This document shows, piece by piece, positions 9,345 through 17,692 of a stretch of DNA of 43,948 nt. Source of the DNA: Sphingomonas sp. 32-66-10. GTDB taxonomy: Bacteria; Pseudomonadota; Alphaproteobacteria; Sphingomonadales; Sphingomonadaceae. The stretch is from the NCBI GenBank assembly GCA_002280565.1, contig NCEF01000028.1, forward strand, positions 1 through 43,948, in the 5' to 3' direction. Both the position numbers and the translations under genes were made by a program. The notes beneath the pieces are model-generated. The model worked only from the letters and a program-made list of their open reading frames with translations, was not told the origin of the DNA and searched no databases. Each line of letters begins with the position of its first letter. Positions within the stretch are counted from its first letter, which is position 1.

Positions 9345-9929
9345 ATGATCCTTGTCATCGACAATTACGACAGCTTCACCTGGAACCTGGTCCATTACCT
9401 GATGGAGCTGGGCGCGGAGGTGAAGGTGGTGCGCAACGACGCGCTGACCGCGCAGGAAGCGATTGCCAGCAATGCGCAGGCATTCCTGCTCTCCCCCGGG
9501 CCGTGCACCCCGAACGAAGCGGGGATCAGCCTCGACCTCGTCGCCGCCTGTGCCGATGCCGGCAAGCCGCTGCTCGGCGTGTGTCTTGGCCACCAGTCGA
9601 TCGGCCAGCATTTCGGGGGCAAGGTCGTGCGCGGCGGACTGATGCACGGCAAGACGTCGCCGGTCAGCCATGACGGCACCGGCCTGTTCGAAGGGCTGCC
9701 CAGCCCGTTCACCGCTACCCGCTACCATTCGCTGATCGTCACCGACATTCCCGATGCGCTGGTCGTCAACGCCACCGCATCGGACGGCAGCGTCATGGCC
9801 TTCCGCCACCGCGAATTGCCGATCCACTCGGTCCAGTTTCACCCGGAGAGTATCGCGACGGAACATGGCCATGCGATGCTGGCGAATTTCATGAGGATTG
9901 CGGGGATCGAGGCGAACATACTGGCGTGA
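9345..9929 (+). CDS. trpG: Anthranilate synthase glutamine amidotransferase subunit
   Basis: The ATG at 9345 gives 194 residues ([19 protein letters not shown]), the standard N-terminus of TrpG/PabA. The class I amidotransferase triad is visible: Cys80 in LLGVCLGHQ, and His166 and Glu168 in VQFHPES. It releases ammonia from glutamine for the TrpE subunit, which makes anthranilate from chorismate. TrpE is not in this window. PabA of folate synthesis is nearly indistinguishable, and one protein can serve both. The nearby trpD and trpC favour a tryptophan role. Confidence 0.92.
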   Translation: MILVIDNYDSFTWNLVHYLMELGAEVKVVRNDALTAQEAIASNAQAFLLSPGPCTPNEAGISLDLVAACADAGKPLLGVCLGHQSIGQHFGGKVVRGGLMHGKTSPVSHDGTGLFEGLPSPFTATRYHSLIVTDIPDALVVNATASDGSVMAFRHRELPIHSVQFHPESIATEHGHAMLANFMRIAGIEANILA

Positions 9930-10032
9930 ACCGCCGGGGACCGAAGTCAATATCGGCTTAACCCATTGGCGCTACCATTCTGGGCAATGTCGTAACTGCG
10001 GGTCCGTATGGGCGGATCCGGAAGGTCAAGCC

Positions 10033-10425
10033 ATGGGTGAACCAGCGATCCACGAATCCCAAACCCCTCGCAAGCCGCGCCAGCAGGTGTTGCTGGGTGC
10101 GGAGATTTGCGGCTTTGGCGGCGGCGCACCGACCAAGCATCGCATCAAGGACCTGTCGGCATCCGGTGCGCGGATCGATCGCGCGGACGGACTGAAGCCC
10201 GGCGCGACCGTGCTGGTTTCGGTCGGCGTGCTGAAGGCGGTCGGCGCGACCGTGATCTGGGTCAAGGATGACGTGGCGGGTCTTCGCTTCGCCGAAACGA
10301 TCGACCCGGATGCCGCGCGGTCAAAGGCGATCATCGCCCCGGCAGCGCCGCGCCCGGCGACTGTGGTCAATCGCGGTGTCACCGCGGGTTGGATCAAGGA
10401 CCTCAACAGCCCGTACCGGCGCTGA
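10033..10425 (+). CDS. PilZ-domain-like protein
   Basis: The ATG at 10033 gives 130 residues; an upstream in-frame start would overlap trpG. A single PilZ-like beta barrel covers about residues 15-95, with DLSASGARI as the second c-di-GMP motif (D/N-x-S-x-x-G). The first motif is imperfect: RKPR replaces the usual R-x-x-x-R, so binding may be weak. The C-terminal tail is proline/alanine-rich and ends AGWIKDLNSPYRR. The gene interrupts the path from trpG to trpD. Effector function is inferred from the domain only. Confidence 0.72.
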   Translation: MGEPAIHESQTPRKPRQQVLLGAEICGFGGGAPTKHRIKDLSASGARIDRADGLKPGATVLVSVGVLKAVGATVIWVKDDVAGLRFAETIDPDAARSKAIIAPAAPRPATVVNRGVTAGWIKDLNSPYRR

Positions 10426-10522
10426 CGCCGGCAGGGCAGCGTCCCGGATTTCCATTGCCGACCTGAAACGATCGGTTGCATCGCCGCGCGCCGCCTTCCA
10501 CCCTAGCGCTGGGAGAAAGCTG

Positions 10523-11095
10523 ATGCCGCCAGCGCCATATCGCCTGGTATTCGACAGCGCCGTTCAGCCTGCCGATCCAATGATCCTGTGGATCGGGGTC
10601 GCCGGCGGGATCCTGGCGGTGATCGTGCTCGCGCTTGGCGTGCGCATCGTGCAGGGTTATCGCAACACCCGGCCGCGTGCGGGGCGGATGACGTGGTTCG
10701 TCACACTGTTCATCGCGGTCTGGGCCGCCGCCTTTATCTTTGGCAGCATCCACCAGCACGCGCGTGAACGCGCGCTCGGCGCGGAACTCGCGGTCGGGCG
10801 GGTGCGGGCGGTGGAGGGGTGCCTCGACCATTATGTACCCGAGCCGCGCTCGCGGGCGCTCAGCACCTCGACCACTACCGACGAGCATTGGCGCGTCGCC
10901 GGGCAGGAGTTCAGCTATGGCAGCGGCGATATGGGTCGCGCCTTCAAGGCGTCGGCAGTCGATAACGGCCCGATCCGCGCCGACAGCCGCGTCAAGCTGC
11001 GCTACATTGTCGATCCCGTGACCGGCATGAACCGGATCGTGCGGCTGGAGGTCGCAGACGGTGCCTGCCCCGCAGCGCCTTGGGAAGAGGGCTGA
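10523..11095 (+). CDS. Hypothetical membrane protein with two N-terminal helices
   Basis: The ATG at 10523 follows GGGAGAAAGC, a good Shine-Dalgarno, and gives 190 residues. Two hydrophobic segments stand near residues 17-40 (ILWIGVAGGILAVIVLALGV) and 57-75 (FVTLFIAVWAAAFIFGSI). A soluble C-terminal domain with several beta strands follows, including YGSGDMGRAF and VKLRYIVDPVTGMNRIVRLE. That layout resembles DUF3592-type proteins, where a strand pattern like this follows two helices, but I cannot confirm the family. It lies between a PilZ gene and trpD in the same direction. Confidence 0.65.
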   Translation: MPPAPYRLVFDSAVQPADPMILWIGVAGGILAVIVLALGVRIVQGYRNTRPRAGRMTWFVTLFIAVWAAAFIFGSIHQHARERALGAELAVGRVRAVEGCLDHYVPEPRSRALSTSTTTDEHWRVAGQEFSYGSGDMGRAFKASAVDNGPIRADSRVKLRYIVDPVTGMNRIVRLEVADGACPAAPWEEG

Positions 11096-11167
11096 CCGCA
11101 GCCGCGCTTTGTCCCTGCGCAACAGGATTTGCTCGACTCGCGCGGCGCGCGCCGGAATAGAGGCGGC

Positions 11168-12163
11168 GTGACCAGCTTCAGCCTCCTCCCCGACCCCGCC
11201 AGCCCGCTTGCCCGCGAAAGCGCGGCGCAGGCCTTTGCCGACATACTGGATGGCCGCGCCGCCGACGCGGAGATCGAGGCGTTCCTGATCGCCCTGTCCG
11301 ACCGTGGCGAAACCAGCATCGAGATTGCCGAAGCCGCACGGGCGATGCGCGCGCGGGTGATCCCGGTCAGTGCGCCCGCCAATGCCATCGACGTGTGCGG
11401 CACCGGCGGCGACGGGCAGCATACGCTCAACGTATCGACCGCCGTCGCCATCGTCGTCGCGGCGGCGGGCGTGCCGGTCGCCAAGCATGGCAATCGCGCC
11501 GCCAGCTCGAAATCGGGCGCGGCGGATACGCTGGAGGCACTCGGCCTCGACCTCGACCGCGCCACCACCAACGCCGAGGCGCACCTCAACGATATCGGCA
11601 TCGCCTTCTTGTTCGCGGCGAAATATCACCCGGCGCTGGGCCGGATCGCGCCGATCCGCAAGCGCATCGGGCGGCGCACGATCTTCAACCTGATGGGGCC
11701 GCTCGCCAATCCGGCGGGGGTGCAGCGCCAGCTGATCGGCATCGCCCGGCCCGATTATGCGCCGATCTATGCCGAGGCCCTGGCGCAGCTGGGCGTCAAG
11801 GGCGCGGCAATCGTCGCGGGCGAAGAGGGACTCGACGAATTGTCACCCGAAGGTTGCTCGCGGGTGGTCAGCATCGGCGATGTCAGCCTGCCCGCGCGCG
11901 TGACGCCCGCCGATGCCGGCCTGTCCGCCCACCCGCTCGCCGCCCTGCGCGGTGGCGATGCGCAGGAGAATGCCGCAGCGCTCCGCCGCCTGCTCGATGG
12001 CGAGCGCGGGGCCTATCGCGACGCGGTGCTGCTCAACGCCGCCGCCGCCCTGATCGTGGCGGGTGAAGCGATCGATCTGCGCGAAGGTGCAGAGGAAGCC
12101 GCCGAGACGATCGACAAGGGGCTTGCCAAAGCGCTGCTCGACTGCTGGATCGCCGCCGCATGA
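11168..12163 (+). CDS. trpD: Anthranilate phosphoribosyltransferase
   Basis: A GTG at 11168 ([13 protein letters not shown]) gives 331 residues, the usual TrpD length. The PRPP loop [17 protein letters not shown] is clear, as are [22 protein letters not shown] and [14 protein letters not shown]. The enzyme joins anthranilate to PRPP, the second step of tryptophan synthesis. The stop codon overlaps the trpC start as ATGA, so the two are translationally coupled. An in-frame start at 11129 is possible but lacks family similarity. Confidence 0.95.
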   Translation: MTSFSLLPDPASPLARESAAQAFADILDGRAADAEIEAFLIALSDRGETSIEIAEAARAMRARVIPVSAPANAIDVCGTGGDGQHTLNVSTAVAIVVAAAGVPVAKHGNRAASSKSGAADTLEALGLDLDRATTNAEAHLNDIGIAFLFAAKYHPALGRIAPIRKRIGRRTIFNLMGPLANPAGVQRQLIGIARPDYAPIYAEALAQLGVKGAAIVAGEEGLDELSPEGCSRVVSIGDVSLPARVTPADAGLSAHPLAALRGGDAQENAAALRRLLDGERGAYRDAVLLNAAAALIVAGEAIDLREGAEEAAETIDKGLAKALLDCWIAAA

Positions 12164-12945
12164 GCACGATGCTGGATGAGATCATCGCGGTGAAGCGCGG
12201 CGAAGTGGCGGACCGCAAGGCGACGACGTCGCTGGCCGACCTTCAGGCGCTGGCGATGGCACAAACCCCGCCGCGCGGCTTTCGCGCCGCATTGGATGCC
12301 AAGGCGGCGAGCGGATACGGCCTGATCGCGGAGATCAAGAAGGCGTCGCCCTCCAAGGGGCTGATCCGCGCCGATTTCGATCCCCCCGCCCATGCCCGCG
12401 CCTATGCCGCTGGCGGCGCGGCGTGCCTGTCGGTGCTGACCGATGCACCGTTTTTTCAGGGGCATGAGGACTATCTGATCGCCGCGCGCATCGCCTGTCC
12501 GCTGCCGGTGATCCGCAAGGATTTCATGGTCGATCCATGGCAGGTGCTGGAGGCGCGCAGCATCGGCGCCGACGCGATCCTGATCATCGTCGCCGCGCTC
12601 GAAGACGCGCAGATGGCGGAGATCGAGGATGCGGCGATCGGCCTCGGCATGGACGTGCTGGTCGAAGTCCACGACCCCGCCGAGCTTGACCGCGCACTGG
12701 CGCTCCGTTCGCGGCTGATCGGGGTGAACAACCGCAATCTCAAGGACTTCACCGTCTCGTTCGACCGCACTTACGAACTGGTTGGTCGCGCGCCTGAGGG
12801 CTGCACCTTCGTCGCCGAAAGCGGGCTGACCAGCCGCGCCGATCTCGACGCGATGGCGCAGCATGGCGTGCGCTGCTTCCTGATCGGCGAGTCGCTGATG
12901 CGGCAGGACGATGTGGAGGCGGCAACGCGGGCGATGATCGGGTGA
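12160..12945 (+). CDS. trpC: Indole-3-glycerol phosphate synthase
   Basis: This 261-residue single-domain TIM-barrel enzyme starts in the ATGA overlap with trpD. Family motifs are in order: [13 protein letters not shown] (catalytic Glu and Lys), [13 protein letters not shown] (catalytic Lys), [19 protein letters not shown] and VAESGL. It closes the ring of carboxyphenylamino-deoxyribulose phosphate to indole-glycerol phosphate. It is not fused to TrpF, as expected outside the enterics. Its TGA overlaps the GTG start of moaC, tying tryptophan and molybdopterin genes into one transcript. Confidence 0.96.
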   Translation: MSTMLDEIIAVKRGEVADRKATTSLADLQALAMAQTPPRGFRAALDAKAASGYGLIAEIKKASPSKGLIRADFDPPAHARAYAAGGAACLSVLTDAPFFQGHEDYLIAARIACPLPVIRKDFMVDPWQVLEARSIGADAILIIVAALEDAQMAEIEDAAIGLGMDVLVEVHDPAELDRALALRSRLIGVNNRNLKDFTVSFDRTYELVGRAPEGCTFVAESGLTSRADLDAMAQHGVRCFLIGESLMRQDDVEAATRAMIG

Positions 12946-13412
12946 GCGACCTCACCCATCTCGACGCCACCGGCGCGGCACGCATGGTCGATGTCGGCGG
13001 GAAAGCCGAGACCGAGCGCGTTGCCATCGCCACCGGGCGGATCACCATGTCGGCCGAAGCCGCCGACGCGATCCGCAACGGCCTGCTCAAGAAAGGCGAT
13101 GTCATCGCCGTCGCGCGGATCGCCGGGATCATGGCGGCGAAAAAGACCAGCGAGCTGATCCCGCTGTGCCACCCGCTGGCGCTGAGCAAGGTCACGCTGG
13201 ACCTCGTCCCCGATGATGGCGGCGTCACCGCCACCGCCACGGTCGGCCTGACCGGGCGGACGGGCGTCGAGATGGAGGCGCTGACCGCCGTCACCGTCGC
13301 GCTGCTGACCGTCTACGACATGGCCAAGGCGCTCGACCGCACAATGGAGATCGGCGCGGTCCGCCTGATCGAAAAGCGCGGCGGCAAATCCGGCGACTGG
13401 CACGCTGACTAA
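12942..13412 (+). CDS. moaC: Cyclic pyranopterin monophosphate synthase
   Basis: The 156-residue protein starts with a GTG that overlaps the trpC stop (GTGA). MoaC signatures are clear: [18 protein letters not shown] near the N-terminus, [12 protein letters not shown] in the middle, and [20 protein letters not shown] with the catalytic-site Lys in the following AKALDR. With MoaA it converts GTP to cyclic pyranopterin monophosphate, the first stage of molybdenum cofactor synthesis. MoaA is not in the window. moeA, which acts at the end of the pathway, lies two genes downstream. Confidence 0.96.
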   Translation: MSDLTHLDATGAARMVDVGGKAETERVAIATGRITMSAEAADAIRNGLLKKGDVIAVARIAGIMAAKKTSELIPLCHPLALSKVTLDLVPDDGGVTATATVGLTGRTGVEMEALTAVTVALLTVYDMAKALDRTMEIGAVRLIEKRGGKSGDWHAD

Positions 13413-13517
13413 CTTACCCTCCTCCGCCGCGCAGGGTTAACCTGCCCCTTACCGCGCTCGCTCAGCGAATCTTGACGGCGCGGGGCCCACAGCTTTTCCG
13501 TTCAGTTGTGGGGCGTT

Positions 13518-14459
13518 ATGTCAGGTTCAGGGCGGTCGGCCATATTTTCACTGTCGGACGGACTTGACCCGGTACAGCCCGGCAACGGCGAGAATGCTGC
13601 CCATGCCCGACTGATCGGTAGCGACGGCATCCGCGACTGCTTTGTCCACCGCATTACCTCTGCCGGCGCAACGCTCACCGTCATCGGGCCGCTCACCGAT
13701 GGTGATCGTGGCCGGATCGAACTGCCCTTTGGCGTCAGTGCGGAAGGATCGGTACTGGGCGACGACCCCGCCGCATTCACCTTTTGCTTCGACGAACCGC
13801 TCGACGTCGTTGGGGCGCTTGCCCGCTGCCTTGCCGCATTGCCCAGCGAGCGCCGCCAGATGCCGCGCGTCGAACTGCGCCAGCGGCTGTGCATTCGTCA
13901 CGGCGATCAGGTCGATTTCGCCTGGACCCGCAACCTCTCTCCGGCTGGCCTGGGTGTCGAAACGCGCGCCGCGTTGCAGGTGGGCGAGGTGGTTGAGGTC
14001 ACGCTCGACGGGCTGCGGCCGATCGCTGGCGAGATCCGCTGGACCGAGCGCGGTCAGGCCGGCATCGCCTTTGCCGAGGAACTGGGGTGGCAGATCCTGA
14101 TGCCATGGCTGCGTCAGGTCGCCAATCGCCGCCCGCCGGTGGCGCAGGAACCGATGGCGGGGAGCGCGTCGCCGCTGGGCGCGGTCAAGAACGCGATCAA
14201 GCTCGACGCCGCCACCCATGTCCGGTCGGGCAGCAGCTGGTGGAATGCGCAGATCACTTCGCTCAGCAACGCGCTGGTCGAGTTCGAGAGCGAAACCGAA
14301 TTTGCGCCCCTGTGCGGCCTGTGGCTGTCGCTGCCGCAGATCGGCGGCTGGCCGATCCGGGTGATCGAATGTCATGGCGCGCGCCACGTCGCCGAATTCC
14401 GCCTGCCGCTGCGCCCGCACGAGATGAGCCGGTTAAGCGAGGCCGCACGGCCCCGGTGA
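13518..14459 (+). CDS. PilZ-domain protein with probable repeated PilZ-like barrels
   Basis: The ATG at 13518 gives 313 residues; a TTG at 13506 is an alternative. A canonical PilZ domain covers about residues 110-190, with R-x-x-x-R at 113-117 (RQMPR) and NLSPAG at 139-144, so c-di-GMP binding is likely. The N-terminal part (residues 35-95) has CFVHRITSAGATLTVIG, resembling the strand pair of another barrel. The C-terminal part (225-310) has ATHVRSGSSWWNAQITSLSN, which could be a third. The flanking barrels lack the arginine motif. The gene sits between moaC and moeA without an obvious link to cofactor synthesis. Confidence 0.75.
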   Translation: MSGSGRSAIFSLSDGLDPVQPGNGENAAHARLIGSDGIRDCFVHRITSAGATLTVIGPLTDGDRGRIELPFGVSAEGSVLGDDPAAFTFCFDEPLDVVGALARCLAALPSERRQMPRVELRQRLCIRHGDQVDFAWTRNLSPAGLGVETRAALQVGEVVEVTLDGLRPIAGEIRWTERGQAGIAFAEELGWQILMPWLRQVANRRPPVAQEPMAGSASPLGAVKNAIKLDAATHVRSGSSWWNAQITSLSNALVEFESETEFAPLCGLWLSLPQIGGWPIRVIECHGARHVAEFRLPLRPHEMSRLSEAARPR

Positions 14460-14497
14460 CGCCTCGACCATAGGCCCCGCCGCGGCTAATCGGGGCC

Positions 14498-15682
14498 ATG
14501 GCCGACATGATCTCTTTGGCAGAAGCGCAAGAACGCTTGTTCGCATTGGCCGATCCGGTAGCGATCGAACAGGTGCCGTTGCGCGACGCCGCGAGCCGCT
14601 GGGCCGCCGTACCGGTGGCAGCGCTGCGCACCCAGCCCGAGCTGCCGCTCTCGGCGATGGACGGCTATGCGATCCGGTTCGCCGACCTGCCCGGGCCGTG
14701 GCGGGTGATCGGCGAGAGCGCGGCGGGACGGCCCTTTGCCGGATCGGTCGCGCCGGGTGAAGCCGTCCGCATCTTTACCGGTGCGGCGGTGCCCGATGGT
14801 GCCGACACGATTCTGGTGCAGGAAGAAGCGGCGCGGGACGCTGACGCGCTGAAACTGGACGGCGACGGTCCGCCCGCGCGCGGCGCGCATGTGCGACCGG
14901 TCGGGCTCGATTTTTCCCGCGAGGCCATCGTGATCGATGCGGGCGCGCAACTGACCCCGGCGCGGATCGCGCTCGCCGCGATTGCCGGTCATGCAACCCT
15001 GCCCGTCCGTCGCCGCATCCGCATCGCCATTGCCGCCACCGGAGACGAGCTTCGCGCGCCCGGCGCGCTGCTCGGGCAGGGCGAACTTCCCGAGAGCAAC
15101 GGCGCGATGCTGGCCGCGATGCTGGCGACGCTGCCGGTCGACCTGATCGACCTCGGCATCCTGCCCGACCGGATCGACGCGCTGACGACCGTATTCGCTG
15201 CCGTCGACGCCGATCTGCTCGTCACCAGCGGCGGCGCGTCGGTGGGCGACCATGACCTCGTCCGTCCTGCGCTGGCGGCGGCGGGGGCCGAAATCGATTT
15301 CTGGAGGGTCGCGATGCGCCCCGGCAAGCCGGTGATGGCTGGGCGGATGCGCGATACCGTCGTGATCGGCCTCCCCGGCAATCCGGTATCGGCGCATGTC
15401 ACGGCGTTGCTCTTCGTCCTGCCGATGGTCGCGTATCTTTCCGGCGCGGCCGACCCCCTGCCCCGCCGCCGCACCGCAACCCTTGGCACGGCGCTGCCCG
15501 CCAACGGGCCGCGCGCCGACCATCTCCGCGCAGTCCACCGCGACGGGTGCGTCATCCCCGCCGACCGCCAGGACAGCTCGATGCTGCGTGTTCTGGCGGC
15601 TTGTGACTGCCTGATCGTGCGTGCCCCACATGTTCCCGCAGCCGCACCGGGCGACTCGGTGGAAATCCTCGACATCGGCTGA
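14498..15682 (+). CDS. moeA: Molybdopterin molybdenumtransferase
   Basis: This 394-residue protein matches MoeA length and domains. It has [13 protein letters not shown] near residue 50, [19 protein letters not shown], the MoCF-fold motif [13 protein letters not shown], the substrate loop [14 protein letters not shown], and [14 protein letters not shown]. The C-terminal beta-barrel (domain IV) follows. It inserts molybdate into adenylylated molybdopterin in the cytoplasm. The start follows the PilZ gene by 38 bases, and lexA follows after 71 bases that contain lexA's own operator. Confidence 0.95.
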   Translation: MADMISLAEAQERLFALADPVAIEQVPLRDAASRWAAVPVAALRTQPELPLSAMDGYAIRFADLPGPWRVIGESAAGRPFAGSVAPGEAVRIFTGAAVPDGADTILVQEEAARDADALKLDGDGPPARGAHVRPVGLDFSREAIVIDAGAQLTPARIALAAIAGHATLPVRRRIRIAIAATGDELRAPGALLGQGELPESNGAMLAAMLATLPVDLIDLGILPDRIDALTTVFAAVDADLLVTSGGASVGDHDLVRPALAAAGAEIDFWRVAMRPGKPVMAGRMRDTVVIGLPGNPVSAHVTALLFVLPMVAYLSGAADPLPRRRTATLGTALPANGPRADHLRAVHRDGCVIPADRQDSSMLRVLAACDCLIVRAPHVPAAAPGDSVEILDIG

Positions 15683-15693
15683 TTCGCACCCGC

Positions 15694-15722
15694 TTGACGG
15701 GGCGTGGAACAAGGCGTAAACG
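15694..15722 (+). promoter_or_regulatory. Candidate lexA promoter
   Basis: TTGACG at 15694-15699 and TAAACG at 15717-15722 are separated by 17 bases, a standard spacing. The -35 is good and the -10 is weak. The SOS box starts at the last base of the -10, so LexA bound there would block initiation. Inferred from sequence only. Confidence 0.5.
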
Positions 15723-15736
15723 TTCCATGTCTGTTC
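15722..15736 (+). promoter_or_regulatory. LexA operator (alphaproteobacterial SOS box)
   Basis: GTTC at 15722-15725, seven bases (CATGTCT), then GTTC at 15733-15736 is an exact match to the alphaproteobacterial consensus GTTC-N7-GTTC. It ends 17 bases before the lexA ATG, the expected place for autoregulation. Confidence 0.88.
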
Positions 15737-15753
15737 TTGATAGGGGACGTCCA

Positions 15754-16425
15754 ATGCTTACGAAGAAGCAGCATGAGCTGATCTGCTTCATCGCCGACCG
15801 TCTGGCCGATACCGGGGTTTCGCCCTCGTTTGAGGAGATGAAGGACGCGCTCGACCTCAAGTCCAAGTCGGGGGTCCATCGCCTGATCTCGGCATTGGAG
15901 GAACGCGGGTTCCTGCGTCGCCTGCCCAATCGTGCGCGTGCGCTCGAAGTGGTCAAGATGCCCGAGCGGGGCGAGACGAAGAAGGCGGCGACGCCCAAGT
16001 CGACCGTCGTCGCGATGCCGCGTCCTGCGCCGCAGCCGGCCAATGACGTGATCGAAATCCCGCTGCATGGCCGCATCGCGGCTGGTGTGCCGATCGAGGC
16101 GCTGGAGGGATCGACCATGCTCCCCGTCCCCGCCGCGTTGCTCGGTTCGGGCGATCATTATGCGCTTGAAGTTGCCGGTGACTCGATGGTCGAGGCCGGG
16201 ATCTTCGACGGCGATTATGCGCTGATCCGCCGCCAGGAAACGGCACGCGACGGTGAGATCGTGGTCGCGCTGATCGACGAGATGGAAGCGACGCTAAAAT
16301 ATTTCCGGAACGAAGGCAGCATGGTCCGCCTCGACCCGGCGAACCGCAGCTACGACCCCCAGCGCTACCGCCCCGATCAGGTGCGGGTGCAGGGCAAGCT
16401 GGCCGGCCTGCTGCGCCGCTACTGA
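15754..16425 (+). CDS. lexA: SOS-response transcriptional repressor LexA
   Basis: The ATG at 15754 gives 223 residues starting [17 protein letters not shown]; the in-frame upstream TTG at 15694 lies in the promoter. A winged-helix DNA-binding domain (residues 1-66) is joined by a linker to the S24 peptidase domain. The self-cleavage bond is Ala110-Gly111 in RIAAGVP, and the catalytic dyad is Ser144 (GDSMVEAG) and Lys182 (ATLKYFR). LexA represses DNA-damage genes and cleaves itself when RecA filaments form. The upstream SOS box shows autoregulation. A hairpin follows the stop. Confidence 0.97.
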   Translation: MLTKKQHELICFIADRLADTGVSPSFEEMKDALDLKSKSGVHRLISALEERGFLRRLPNRARALEVVKMPERGETKKAATPKSTVVAMPRPAPQPANDVIEIPLHGRIAAGVPIEALEGSTMLPVPAALLGSGDHYALEVAGDSMVEAGIFDGDYALIRRQETARDGEIVVALIDEMEATLKYFRNEGSMVRLDPANRSYDPQRYRPDQVRVQGKLAGLLRRY

Positions 16426-16433
16426 GGTGACTT

Positions 16434-16461
16434 AAGCCCCTCCCGTTTACGGGAGGGGTTT
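16434..16461 (+). terminator. Hairpin terminator after lexA
   Basis: CCCCTCCCG at 16437-16445, loop TTTA, and CGGGAGGGG at 16450-16458 form a nine-pair stem. It is extended by AAG/TTT (one G-T pair), and only a short T stretch ends it. It lies nine bases after the lexA stop. The same GGGAGGGG hairpin class recurs in other intergenic gaps, so it is probably also a copy of a dispersed repeat. Confidence 0.6.
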
Positions 16462-16485
16462 GGGGAGGGCCTGTCAGGCCAAGCC

Positions 16486-16512
16486 CCGTTCGCCCTGAGC
16501 CTGTCGAAGGGC
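16486..16512. repeat. Dispersed repeat (core CCTGAGCCTGTCGAAGGGC)
   Basis: The GTTCGCCCTGAGCCTGTCGA core followed by AGGGC is an element I recall as scattered between genes in many sphingomonad and other proteobacterial genomes. GCCCT and AGGGC can pair. It lies between the lexA terminator and the GFA-like gene. Only one copy is in this window, so the repeat status rests on recall. Confidence 0.5.
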
Positions 16513-16537
16513 ATCAAGAGACGCAAGGAGAGCCAGC

Positions 16538-16948
16538 ATGACCCTGACCGGCGGATGCCATTGCGGCGCGGTGCGCTACGCAATCGACGGCGAACCGCTG
16601 CACGGCGGACAGGCGCTGTGCCACTGCACCGACTGCCGCCGCTGCGCCGGCGCGCCGATGGTCGGCTGGGCGATGTACCCCGAGGACGCGGTGACGGTAA
16701 CGCAGGGCAATCCCCGCGAGTACGCCTCGTCGGGCACCGGCCGCCGCTGGTTCTGCGAAATCTGCGGCACCGGCCTGCTCTACCGCAACGCGACCAATCT
16801 GCCGGGCCTTGTCGATGTCCAAGCATCGACTCTCGACGACCCCGATGCCGTCCCCGCCGCCGCCCACATCCAGACCGCCGACCGCATCGGCTGGATGAAG
16901 GACGCACATGGCTTGCCGGAATTTGAGCGGTTTCCGGGCGGGGCGTAG
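16538..16948 (+). CDS. GFA family (glutathione-dependent formaldehyde-activating-like) zinc protein
   Basis: This 136-residue protein follows a GCAAGGAGAG Shine-Dalgarno. The zinc-ligand cysteines of the GFA fold are all present: GGCHCGAVRY (Cys7, Cys9), CHCTDCRRCAG (Cys28, Cys30, Cys33) and FCEICGTGL (Cys73, Cys76). The family includes glutathione-formaldehyde adduct formation enzymes, but most members, often called CENP-V/GFA proteins, have no known reaction. It stands alone between lexA and a lipoprotein gene, in a gap bounded by repeats. The fold call is firm and the reaction is not. Confidence 0.88.
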   Translation: MTLTGGCHCGAVRYAIDGEPLHGGQALCHCTDCRRCAGAPMVGWAMYPEDAVTVTQGNPREYASSGTGRRWFCEICGTGLLYRNATNLPGLVDVQASTLDDPDAVPAAAHIQTADRIGWMKDAHGLPEFERFPGGA

Positions 16949-17017
16949 GGCTTGCGAAACCATGGTGGTCCATCGTAAAATCATACGCACCGTTGGTGCG
17001 GCTGATGGAGCGATGCG

Positions 17018-17692
17018 ATGAAGTCGGCGATGCTGGCTATGGCTCTGGTTCTCGCGAGCTGCGCCTCCCCCGAGACGGAAGAGCTTGCTTGCAAGGCAGT
17101 CTCCGATGGCAGCACAACGATCCTGCCCTCCAAGGCGGGTGTCCGCTATTTTCCTGAATCCCTGGGACGGCCATCCTATCTGTGCGGTGCGAAGTGCCAG
17201 CCAGTCATCGATGAGATTGAAAACGAGTGGTATCCACGCTTTTGGGACGCAGCGGCTGAGCCTTCTCTATATGCGGTATCCCAACAGCCAATGGGAAAGC
17301 GCGACTTCGTCCTTCGCTTCACGTGGTTGCGCGCATTTCATCATCCGGTGCTTGTCCGCATCACACGGACAACCGGACGAACGCATTTGATCGCAGCCGA
17401 GTTATCGGGTCAGGGTGGTTACGAGGCCGGAGAGGTTCAGAAGCGCATAGATCGAGAACTTTCCGCAGCCGAAGGCGCCGCGCTCGCCAATATCCTCAGC
17501 CGCTCCCCGGTATTCGATCAGCCCAGTGCGGTCTGCGATTTCGGCTTGGACGGCGCTCAGTGGATATTCGAGCGCGCCGATCATACCGGATACCGGTTTA
17601 CCAATCGGTGGTCGCCCGAGAGCGGCCCTTCTCGTGACCTCGGGATGACGCTTCTCAAAATGACCGGTTGGACATTCGACGAAATCTACTGA
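17018..17692 (+). CDS. Hypothetical lipoprotein
   Basis: This 224-residue protein has a signal peptide ending LVLASCASPE: a lipobox with Cys at about residue 15, so it is probably lipidated and anchored in an envelope membrane. The mature part has five more cysteines and no motif I recognise. Codon use is more AT-rich than its neighbours, suggesting a later arrival. Its last seven bases overlap the 3' end of comEC on the other strand (17686-17692). Confidence 0.7.
   Translation: MKSAMLAMALVLASCASPETEELACKAVSDGSTTILPSKAGVRYFPESLGRPSYLCGAKCQPVIDEIENEWYPRFWDAAAEPSLYAVSQQPMGKRDFVLRFTWLRAFHHPVLVRITRTTGRTHLIAAELSGQGGYEAGEVQKRIDRELSAAEGAALANILSRSPVFDQPSAVCDFGLDGAQWIFERADHTGYRFTNRWSPESGPSRDLGMTLLKMTGWTFDEIY

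Noticed and set aside
13428-13455. TTAACC half-site suggesting a CtrA box before the PilZ gene
   Set aside because: The second half is CTTA, not TTAA, and a single half-site is expected by chance.
15707-15725. GAAC-N11-GTTC dyad upstream of lexA as a second LexA site
   Set aside because: Alphaproteobacterial LexA recognises direct GTTC-N7-GTTC. The spacing and orientation here do not fit.
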